From: Odobenus rosmarus divergens
Taxonomy: Eukaryota > Chordata > Mammalia > Carnivora > Odobenidae
Assembly: GCF_000321225.1 (NCBI RefSeq)
Contig: NW_004450663.1
Coordinates: forward strand, 1,164,596-1,228,595
DNA length: 64,000 nt
Direction of reading: 5' to 3'
The notes under the pieces are model-generated. The model had not been told where the DNA came from. It ran no database searches and was given only the letters and a program-made list of their open reading frames with translations. The position numbers and the translations under genes were made by a program. Below, in pieces: positions 54,861-64,000 of this stretch (position 1 is its first letter; the number at the start of each line of letters is the position of its first letter).

Positions 54861-55719
54861 TCACAAGGCTAGGAAGATGTTTTGGATCTGTCACACTAAT
54901 AAAAAGTCTTTTACAGAAATAATCTCTGTATACTCAAACACACACATTAACATCATTATATTTGCATAGAAAAATACATTGACCTTGAGAGAGATGAGTA
55001 GCTTTCCCAACGTCCAATACCTAGAACCTTATGTACCTGTGCATTGACCCAGACCTTCTAACCTCTGTGCCTCATCTGTTATTGCTTGTATTGGAGAAAG
55101 ACAGAGTTTTCCCTTTGGAGTTAAATAAAAATATTCCTCACTTTCTTCTCACCAAACAAATCTATTTTTTTTCTGTCAAGTCCAGAGTGGCCAAGATGGC
55201 AAAGAGAGTGATGGCATAAACACCTCCATAAGAGATGCCCACACTACCTAAATGAATGGAACAAGAAATCAATTTGGTTCTGGTCTCGGACCCTCAAAAT
55301 CAATGGTGCTTTGGGAACTAAGTTTGTTTGTTGTTGTTGTGTTGTTTTGTTTTCTTTTTTTCTCCTGGCTTTTAAAATGTCACAACTAACTGGATTTCCT
55401 CTACCTCAGTTGTGGACTCTTCTGTTTCCTTTGCTTCCTGCTCTTGTTCCGTTCCATCCCTACATGTCCACGCCCTCCAGGATTTGATTTGAGGTCATGA
55501 TTTTTTGGACTTAGAAAATAAAAATATGGGATTGGTATTTAAACTTGAGTTAGAGATTAAACACGTGCGCACACACATGCACACACACGCATACACATGC
55601 ACAAACCATTTAAAAAAAATTAGTATGTCTCGTGAACTACTTGGGATATACTTATACAAAAAAGAAAACTTATCCTGAGTTCTCTTCTCTTCTGTCTCCA
55701 CATGTCTTTTCTAGTTGAT
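54861..55719. other. unassigned sequence
   Basis: Short CA/TG-rich patch at 55562-55600 and (TTG)n-like run at 55325-55345; otherwise nothing recognised. Confidence 0.4.
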
Positions 55720-56178
55720 CTCATTTAGTCTTAATTTATTCTTTGAGCAGATAATCCTCAATTTTCCCCTCACACCTTCTCTTCCCCATAGTCAACTCCA
55801 TTCTTGATATCTGCACTTGGAAATCTCTGATCAAACCCTCCCATGTACTACCAACTACATTCTTTTACCAGTTTTCCCCAGTCAATAAATGGCTCCATCA
55901 TTTACTTAGATTTTTAAGGCAAAAACCTATTGGCCATTCTTGGTTCTTCTCTTTCCATCAGCTTCTGATATCTAACTTATAATTAAGTCTCGTTGGCTTT
56001 AACATCAAATTATGTCCTCAGTATTTCCATTTCTCACCACCTCTACTTCTCTGTCCCCAGCTTCTGCCATTACTCACTCTTGCCCACCTGATGGCAATGT
56101 TTTCATAACTGGCCTTCATTCCACACTTGCCCTGCAATAATCCATTCTACACAAGTTAGTGGGAATGATTTTTTAAAG
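55720..56178 (+). repeat. L2 LINE fragment
   Basis: AGATAATCCTCAATTTTCCC, ATTGGCCATTCTTGGTTCTT, TCTCGTTGGCTTTAACATC, ATTTCTCACCACCTCTACTT and TAACTGGCCTTCATTCC sit in the L2 ORF2 order, strongly diverged. Confidence 0.6.
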
Positions 56179-56500
56179 CTTTCTATTGAAGTATAGTGTG
56201 AAAACAACAAAGTGCTTGTATCAAATGTGTACAGCTCAATGAATCTTCAAAAACTAAATATACCCCTATACCAGCACCCAGTTAATCTACCTCCCAAAAT
56301 ACTTGCCACCCTACTTTTCTATCACCATAGATGAGCTTTGCTGTGTTATTTACATAAACAGAGTGAAACAGCACAGATGCCTGTGTGTTTGCTTTCTTTC
56401 ATTCCATGTTATATTTGTGAGCCATCATAGTTCAGTTTCATAGCTGCATAAGAGCTAGTATTAAATTAATATTCCACAATATTGTATTTTTCTTCGTGGG
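56179..56500 (-). mobile_element. old L1 LINE (L1M type) 3' UTR, reverse
   Basis: TCTATTGAAGTATAGTGTGA, TGTGTACAGCTCAATGAATC, CCAGCACCCAGTTAATCTA, TTACATAAACAGAGTGAAAC and TTTCTTTCATTCCATGTTAT follow the reverse order of an old mammalian L1 3' end. Confidence 0.65.
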
Positions 56501-56590
56501 ATTGTTGTATAGACTGAGAAAATAACTATAAGGTGCTTGGTACAGAATGGGTACTCAATAAGCAGCAGGGATTATTATCATTTATCCTGT
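56501..56590 (-). repeat. MIR fragment
   Basis: TAAGGTGCTTGGTACAGAAT followed by GGGTACTCAATAAGCAGC is the reverse MIR 5' part. Confidence 0.55.
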
Positions 56591-56939
56591 GTTATAGAAA
56601 AACAAAAATGTGATCAACAGAAATAATCTTGAGAATTCAGCAAACATAACATTTCACCTGAATCTCATTCCAATTTGATTGGCATTAAAAAAAAAGTGGA
56701 CCAAGAGAATGCCATAGATATAGCAAACTTAAATTTCAAGATGTTTTTGACAGAACTGCTCCTGGCCTTACAGGAGAGCTGAGAAAATATGCATCAGGGA
56801 ATGATACCAAGAATGGTTTTGTAGCCTTTTTAGCCTCACTGTTTGATGCTGAATATTGGACCTATGTTTCTTATCATTCTCTTTCCCTCCAAATCTGATG
56901 AATTTTGCCTTATGTTCCAAGATTCAATTATGGGAAGCT
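56591..56939. other. unassigned sequence
   Basis: Nothing recognised. Confidence 0.4.
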
Positions 56940-57535
56940 CTGCTCCCTGAAACACCTTGACACTTATTTGGTGCCTACAGATTAAAATCCAAACACCTGG
57001 CAAAGCCTACCAGATCCTCGTTAGCTTGACTCCCACCTTCTATTTCCAGTCTCACTGTTAATGGCACCATACTTTCTGGGATACCAACAACCATACCAGA
57101 CTGCTTCCATGGCCTGAAAATCCCATAATAGTTCATGCTTTCTGACTTTGCACATTTACATCCCTCGGCTTATAAAATCTTCCTCATTATCCACTTCAAC
57201 CCATCTCATGCCTCCCTTAATTCCTATGTTCATCTCTCAAAACTCAGCTCAAGAGTCTCTTATTTACTTCCCTCCACTGATACCTATAGCTAGAACTGAT
57301 CTCTTTTACCTTTGTTTCCTTGTTTTGTTTTGTTTTTCTGTGTGTACTATAATCACAGCATCTGTAGTGACCCTCTGTGCTCTTGCTGACTTAAATATAC
57401 TTCTTTCCAACTAATTTATGAGCTCTTTGTGGTGGGTATGTCTTCATCATTTCTGTATAACAGCTGCTGGCAAAAGGCCTCAGACAAAGCTGCTTATCAG
57501 TAAATGGCAAATGAGTGAATGAATAAAGGTCAATG
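56940..57535 (+). repeat. L2 LINE 3' part
   Basis: Long decayed L2 with CAGATTAAAATCCAAACACC, AAGCCTACCAGATCCTCGTT, CATTTACATCCCTCGG, CATCTCTCAAAACTCAGCTC, and the terminal ATGAGCTCTTTGTGGTGGGT to GAGTGAATGAATAAAGG. The 88-codon frame at 57148-57414 overlaps it and is not a gene. Confidence 0.7.
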
Positions 57536-58159
57536 AAAAGGGAGACCCTAGAGGTTCATTGCATGGATTTGTTTAGAAGCTTATCTACTTTATTCTTTTT
57601 TTTTTTTTTTGATGATGCCTTTGAAGAAGCCAGAGAAAGCATAATGTCAAATTTGGGACTGACAAAAAATTTTAAATAACAAAGAAGTTAATAGAAATGA
57701 GATTTGTGAACCATTTGGTAGTCCTGGTCCATAGACAGAAAAACAAATAAGATTCAGGGAAAAGTTCCACATGAGGTTCAAAGAACTGTGTGCATATCTT
57801 TGAGATCCAGAATGCTTAAAAACAGTACATATGTAGACTCCTGAGGACTTCAAGGGACTACCAAATTGACACCAATAAACAGTGGGATGTGAACTCCTTC
57901 CAAACCATGAATAGGTTATAATAAACAATAACTAAATGGTCCAAAGAAGATAAATGATACTTGTATTCAACTGATGGGGATTATTGAAATTATTTGTTAA
58001 AACTCATAATTGTATTGTCAAATTAAAAATTATTTACTCTTACTACATGACATAGCAGTGGTGTAGTTTATTCAGCTTTGAATTTTCACTTTGTATCTTA
58101 GCCATTTTGGGACATCAATGACGTGATTTTATTTTTATTAAGCTATATCCATAAAAATG
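57536..58159. other. unassigned; poly-T run
   Basis: (T)15-16 at 57597-57611; reverse frame at 57647-57928 has no domain. Confidence 0.4.
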
Positions 58160-58560
58160 TTCATACTGTTTTATTCAGTGCAGAATTATTATTATATTAT
58201 ATATTATTATGTATATATTATATAATTGAAAATAAAATATATTATAATTATAATTATATATTATATTATATAATTATGATATTATATTATCATATAATAT
58301 ATAATTAATATATACTATAATTATATATAATTTTATATAACCTATAATTATATATATATATATATCACAATCCCCTCTACCCCCCCTCCAGCAACCCTCA
58401 GTTTGTTTCCTGATTAAGAGTCTCTTGGGGCACCTGGGTGGCTCAGTCATTAAGTGTCTGCCTATATATTTCTCTCTCTATATATATATATATAATTATA
58501 ATTATAATGTATATAATATATTTTATATAACCTATAATTATATAATATATATTATATTAT
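58160..58560. repeat. long (TA)n / TATAAT-rich tract with an inserted non-AT block
   Basis: Almost pure A/T with many TATAATTATA palindromes, interrupted at 58370-58463 by a 94-bp piece of L1 and SINEC. It is prone to cruciform formation and slippage. Confidence 0.9.
58370..58463 (+). repeat. L1/SINEC junction fragment, inverted copy of 61649-61742
   Basis: 58370-58425 is reverse L1 3' UTR (CAGCAACCCTCAGTTTGTTT) and 58426-58463 is the SINEC head (GGGGCACCTGGGTGGCTCAG). The whole block matches the reverse complement of 61649-61742 with about 4 mismatches in 94 and no gap. That match includes the L1/SINE breakpoint and a GA deletion not seen in the other L1 copies here. Confidence 0.85.
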
Positions 58561-61462
58561 TTTTCTGTGATAGCATGTATTCATACCATGATAAATTATG
58601 AGATACTCTCACTCACCCCTTCTCTTTTTTCCCATTCTCAAACCTCAACCATGACTACCTCAATCAATATGACCAAGAAGACTAAACACCTGTAAATGAA
58701 CTTCTTTGTGAAATTAAGAAAAATAAGAGCAAGGACCTTCTAATCATCAGCAAGAAAAAACGTCATAAGTGTCTATAGAAAAGTCTTGTAGATGCCTTTT
58801 CCTGGCATGGGAGTTTGTTATAATTGACTGAAGTTCCTGAATGTTCTCAGTGAATATTATCATACATTCCTTTGAACACATGTATGTCAGTGTTTCTCTG
58901 TGGGTAAGACCTACCAGTACTGAAAACTGGTAATAATCACACCTGAAATACACAAACACCTCAGCCATTGGTCCTATTGTTTCCCAGACTTGGTTTATTT
59001 AAACTTGTATTTATACAACCATAGAAATAATGCAATAGAGACTCAAGGTTAGAAGCCAGGATGACCAAAAGCCTCTCCTTTACTGAACAGAACAGAACTA
59101 CTATTGAAGATTACAGTTACTCAAGGGAACCAGAAGTGTCAAATAATAGGTCCTTCTTCTCCACTTCAAATGGAAAAGGATCACTGCCTTAACACACAAA
59201 TCTGTCTCATGACATGCAAATTAGAACTTGAAAGTCATAAATAGATCACAATTAACTTTAAATTATTTCATATAAGTAAAACACAGCCTTCTCTTAATTT
59301 CAAAGGGCCAGTAATCTCTTTTTTGCACATAAATTCCTTATGTCAGAATTCATGACAAATAAAGCTATTGGTTATTTCTCTTTTTTATGTTATTTTTATT
59401 CTTTAAAAATTGAGGCGGTCACATTGGCTTTTACCAAAAATTGTGTCCACTTGGTCTTGTTTTAAGGTGACCTAGAAGTTCTGGTTGCTTGTAAAATTTT
59501 AAAGTAGTTGTGTGTTCCTAGAAAGCATGACCCACACCTGAGGCCACTTTGAGAAAACACATATTAAATAGCTCTGTGAGAAGTCATTCTCCAAGCTCAG
59601 CAGGTGGTTTGCTAATGGGAAGAAGGGAAGCTTAAGAGCTGACCCCTTTGCTCTGCTACTGCCCTGTGTTCATGGCTCCCTGGGGCTTGAGTTAAGTGAG
59701 CTAAGAAAGAACTCTCCTATTAAAGGGGCACTACACTGTTGCTAGATTTTCCTTAGTGTCCTTAGAAATTGTCCTCCCTCTGGGTCCTTACCATGTAGTT
59801 ATGTTGAATTTGTTTGGAACACCTGCCTTCATTATAGGGAAGGGAAGAACTCAAAGTATAGTGCCCAAAGGATCATGGAGAGCTCACACTTTTTCTGGTT
59901 TGGCATTTATATCTCAGAGTGTTGACTCTGGGGGTGGGGATGAGACAATGGGCATATGCAGGTGGTGATAACACGTGCAGCCAAATGGTAGAGTTTGGGA
60001 GAATTTTCCACTGGAACTCCACTCAGCCAATCCTTAGAAATTTTGATCAGAGTTCAAGACTTTGAGAAACTGGAGGTCTAGCAAAGTCCAAGTGAGTGAG
60101 AGAAGCCTTTCAGTCAAGGCAGGCTTCTAGTCCAGCCTGATGGTAAAGTAAAGTTATAAATCTGTTGCACAGTGAGGGTTGGAGAGACCCTAAAAATTGG
60201 GAGGTACATGGTAAAGATTATTCCCGGTTTCAAACAGCAAGAATATTCCTAGATACCTGTTACTTAAAGTCTGGGATAATCTACTATAATTTCAGTTCGG
60301 GTCAACAATTATTTTAGACAGAGTGGAGCTGAGTTTTCAGGATCCTTCAAGTTTCCTTTAGGATGGCAACTGGGAACAAGGAACTAGCAGGAGCTCCTAG
60401 GGTGGAAGAACAGTGAGGCTAATTGCAAGTTCCCAATAGAGAAGATCAGACTGTCCAAATTCCAAATCTAACTTAGTAGCTGAAAGAATAAAAACAATGT
60501 TGAGCATTATGTGCAGTAGGAGAACTGATCTGAAAGGGGCCATTGGAGGCTTTTAACTGAGTATATGAAATGCAGAATAGAAACATGGTAACCAGGTGGT
60601 GTCTTGGAAAGAGAAAAGAGAAATACTAGTACCTGCAGAAGTTTCATCAAACCAGAGTGCAGATGTTTGACTCTGCGTCCAGCATTGGAGCTATGCAAGC
60701 ATGACATACTACCATCTCCTCACTGCATTCTGGACCAGCTGGGATGGGCCTGGTGTCAACAAGAACTAAATAGGTGATAAAAGCAAAACAGACAACTATG
60801 TTCTACGTGAGATGCATTTGGCAGTATTTCGTTATAACGAACCAACTTGGAAAATATGCCCTTAAGATCATTTCCTGCTTTTTGGGGTCCCTGTAAGCCT
60901 GAAAACACTGTGGGTATTTTTGACCTAATAACTCTGAGAACACTGGGGTGCTTCTGACTTAATATTTGGCTGGAACAAATGAAAGCATACCCATGGGTGA
61001 AAATAAATTTCTCTAATCATGTGTGTGTTGGGAAAAATCCTAATTAAAGAGTAGCTTTCATACCTTTGTTTAGTAGCAAAGTTCAAATATGTCTCATGAC
61101 TCTGAGAGGTGAAAAATTGATTGTGGTTCCTCCATACTTCCTTAATAATCACTAAGGTGAAAATCAAAATCTTCTCTGCTTGGCTTTATGGGCTGGGTAC
61201 AAATTACATTACAGCTAGAATTTCAGGACTTCACTATGTGTAGAAATCATCTTTATTTTTTCGTTTTCTACTTTCCGGCACAGTGCTGTCATCCCTAGAT
61301 TTCTCTACCTGTCTGGAGTCCATGTGGGTGTCCATCTAGAAGCAAGCTTTCATTTCATGAGCCAGTCTTCCCCAGAACAGAGAACATGTCATTAGCCTAG
61401 TCCCTCTATTGGATGGATCTATAATACATTTTGTTACCCTAGACATAACAACTCATGCATCT
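58561..61462. other. unassigned sequence, about 2.9 kb
   Basis: No repeat family or exon recognised. Frames at 58747-58968, 59756-59968, 60507-60707 and 60925-61167 lack domains. One of the longest apparently repeat-free stretches in the window. Confidence 0.4.
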
Positions 61463-61906
61463 AAAAGTCATTCTATAAGAGACTTTTTTTTTAGATTTAT
61501 TTATTTATTTATTTATTTGACAGAGAGAGACACAGCGAGAGAGGGAACACAAGCAGGGGGAGCGGGAGAGGGAGAAGCGGGCTTCCCGCCGAGCAGGGAG
61601 CTTGACATGGGCTCAATCCCAGGACCCTGGGATCATGATCTGAGCCAAAGGCAGACGCTTAATGACTGAGCCACCCAGGCGCCCCTAGAGACTCTTAATC
61701 AGGAAACAAACTGAGGGTTGCTGGAGGGGAGGTAGAGGGGATGGAGTAACTGGGTGATGGGCATGAAGGAGGGCACGTGATGTAATGAGCACTGGGTATT
61801 ATATGAGACCGATGAATCACTGAACTTTATGTCTGAAACTAATAACACACTATATGTTAATTAATTGAATGTAATAAAAAAATGAAATGGGGGAAAAAAG
61901 TCATTC
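61463..61906 (+). mobile_element. 5'-truncated L1 LINE with TSD, split by a SINEC
   Basis: AAAAGTCATTC flanks the whole composite (61463-61473 and 61896-61906, perfect). The L1 begins TATAAGAGACT (61474-61484), is interrupted by the SINE, and resumes with CTCTTAATCAGGAAACAAAC (61692 on). It ends in the single-module 3' UTR with TATATGTTAATTAATTGAAT and an A-rich tail. It lacks the TC of the usual CTTAATCTCAGGAAAC. Confidence 0.92.
61485..61686 (-). mobile_element. SINEC nested in the L1
   Basis: AGAGACT on both sides (61478-61484 and 61687-61693) is the SINE's own short TSD. Reverse SINEC: (ATTT)n tail, GACAGAGAGAGACACAGCGA, GATCCCAGG-type B-box region as TCAATCCCAGGACCCTGGGA, and GAGCCACCCAGGCGCCCC at its 5' end. 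The 86-codon frame 61409-61669 is SINE sequence. Confidence 0.93.
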
Positions 61907-62685
61907 CAGCCTATCTACCCCCATTCTTATTCCATATATCACATAAAGGGAACACTTCAAGACCTTCTTACCATTGATGTTGGTAGTTCTGAATAGTTGC
62001 ACTTATTTTGTTCTAGACCTTTATTCCATGCATCTCAATTCTTCCAGTCGATGGCCTCATTGCTCTTCCATTTGTTTTGCAAATTGCTTTTTGGGGGGAT
62101 TTGAAGATTAATATTCACTTTGTAGCTAAGATATTGGCTTTCTACAGATGAACATTCAGGTTTTCATTTGATTACTCAATATTAGGATCTCTTAGGACTT
62201 TCCATGTTGACACAATCTCCAGATCTACTAACTTGAGAATTTCCCTGGCGGGGGGGGCACTTTTACCTACTTCTACTTGGGGCTAAATAATGAATGAGAT
62301 CTAGACTGAGTCTTGCAGCCAAAAAAAAAATAAAAAAAAAAAATCTGGTCACCTGTGTACATTAAACTGTATCTGGTCCCTGTCTGAATTGGGTAAGATC
62401 AAGATCAAAGTATATCACTGGAGTCATCTTCAGTTTCCAAGTCTAGCACTTCACCCATTAGAACAAGATTCCTGCCACAAAATCACATTCTTACTGCTGA
62501 GGAGGCCAGCATCTTATATGTCTTATTCTCTTCTTCTGTCAGGAGATTGGGTTTGGCTACCCATTAGCCAAGCCATTGATGTCTGGAGTATTATAGAATC
62601 CTTAGCCAGTTTGCTTTAATATAACCCAGTTGATGTAAACATATGCCACAGACCTATCTAAAAATAGCATCACTTTTATGGTCTT
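61907..62685. other. unassigned sequence
   Basis: A poly-A run lies at 62320-62341 and a G-run at 62250-62257. No repeat is recognised. The frame at 62389-62619 has no domain. Confidence 0.4.
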
Positions 62686-62717
62686 TTTTGTTTGTTTGTT
62701 TGTTTGTTTGTTTGTTT
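62686..62717. repeat. (TTTG)n microsatellite
   Basis: Seven to eight TTTG units in a row. Confidence 0.95.
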
Positions 62718-63862
62718 TGCTGAGTGAAAAGTTGACTGCAGTTTGGCACAAGATTGGAGCAACCTGGGGTCCCTGATAGTAAAATCAAGTCTTGTTTCTC
62801 ACACCTATCTCTGGATTCTCGCTACCGATCTCACATAAAAGACTCAGGTGCCCATGTGGACATTGCAGTGGAGTAGCTCAGGGACACATGAGTTCATCGT
62901 GAAGAATAGTTTTCCAAGACCTCTCATTCAACTAACCTATACTCTTCCTCTTTTACACCACATTGTCTTGCTTGAGAAAATCAGTCTGATGGCAGAGTTT
63001 TAAGGCAGTTTTACTGTTCTGGAGAAAGGAAAGTCCTCTCAACTCAGAACTGGGTAATCCATAATAAGATTACTAGTAGCCATCTTTTTGAATTGCTTCA
63101 CTCTTCCTTTACACCAGAGGCCAATTCATTAGGGCAGGGAAGCTGTTCCAAAGTGCTAGGCAGTGGCATTATGCTCCCGTGAGTAGATAGGAGAAGGGAG
63201 CGGCACAGCAGCTGAGGGGCTTCTCCTGGGGAAAAGTGTAATTTAGGACACGTGGATTGAGTCCCACCTCCTCGATTTTCAAGTTCTGTAATAGTATGCC
63301 AGGCACTTAACTATCTCTGAGACTAGCTTATTCAACACCAAAGCAGGGGAATTTACACAAAGAGATAATGGACGGAAGTGCTTTGTAACTATAGAGCACT
63401 AGATAAATGTGAAATTTTTACTATCACATAAGCATTGTACAAGCTGCCATGATAGACTCAAAGGTTAAGATATATCCCCTAACAGAATATTTTATATCTA
63501 ATGGGAAAAGGTGTGTAAGTTAAGGGCACACACAGAACTGGGTTAAAGCCTGGCTTTATTCCTTGGGGCTAATGCCCTCGATCTGCAAGCTCTCTGTGCC
63601 AATACAATGCAATATATCTAACAAAGTTAGGTCAAGAACATAGAAGGCTCAATAGGTTATAAATAAACTGAAGAGATAAAAATGCATAATTTTTACTGTC
63701 CGATGTTAAAAAAATTAAATAATAAATAAGCGTTGAGTATGGTAACTCCAAAAAATAATCTATGATAGTCATTTTACATATATTTGCAAAACTTACATGA
63801 TGCCTTAAAATAAGAAAAATTAATAAATATTTTATTTATAATATAATTTATCTATAATAGAT
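62718..63862. other. unassigned sequence
   Basis: No element recognised. The last 200 bases are AT-rich. Confidence 0.4.
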
Positions 63863-64000
63863 AATACAGGATGCCCCCATTATCTGAAGGTAGAGCATTC
63901 CTATAAAACTTTCTATAAGCTAAAATGGTGTAAAGTAAAAAGTATCCCCCACTTTCCAAAAGTTCGAGTAACACCACTTCATTTTGATGAGAGACCTACT
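63863..64000. repeat. possible old interspersed repeat at the window end
   Basis: AGGATGCCCCCATTATCTGA, then GCATTCCTATAAAACTTTCT and AAGCTAAAATGGTGTAAAGT look like a dispersed mammalian repeat. I cannot name it, and it runs off the window. Confidence 0.35.

Overview
The window looks like mammalian, non-coding DNA from a caniform carnivore. The evidence is the repeat content: several copies of the carnivore tRNA-derived SINE (SINEC/CAN SINE, with its CT-rich 3' part and AAATAAATAAA-type tail), carnivore-type LINE-1 copies, and much older mammalian repeats (MIR, L2, MER5A, MaLR and ERVL LTR elements). The SINE variant with a GGGAAC/CTGTGTCTCT-like 3' half suggests an arctoid such as a bear or seal rather than a dog, but this is only a guess. 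I found no host protein-coding exon, RNA gene or CRISPR array, so the window reads as intergenic or deep intronic sequence.

Layout. 1-6144: the 3' tail of an L1 entering from the left, several MIRs, otherwise unassigned AT-rich DNA. 6145-13266: one essentially full-length but dead L1 on the + strand, bounded by a 13-bp imperfect target-site duplication (TSD). It has an odd 5' end, a 5' UTR with a tandem duplication and an antisense piece of its own 3' terminus, and decayed ORF1 and ORF2. 13267-25316: sparse old repeats (MIR, MER5-type hAT elements, an L2 end, a MaLR LTR), one SINEC, and longer single-copy stretches. 25317-29085: a young L1 on the - strand, then L2 on the - strand split by an old L1, which is itself split by a SINEC. 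29508-35632: an ancient, nearly full-length class III ERVL provirus on the + strand with both LTRs and a tRNA-Leu-type primer site. 35633-43330: SINEC, old L1, L2, a young L1, then an L2 interrupted by two L1 insertions. 43331-54060: L1 fragments, two SINECs with clear TSDs, a polypurine tract, MIRs and L2. 54090-64000: a CpG-retaining unique segment, L2 and old L1 remnants, a 400-bp AT tract, a nested L1/SINEC locus, and mostly unassigned DNA.

No genes act together here. The interesting material is repeat architecture: a 94-bp inverted copy of an L1/SINEC junction placed inside an AT microsatellite 3.2 kb away, a candidate L1 5' transduction, L1 UTRs built from duplicated or inverted modules, and microsatellites born repeatedly at the same L1 ORF2 site. 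I see no undescribed functional system. Repeat family names come from memory of consensus sequences and were not checked by a search.
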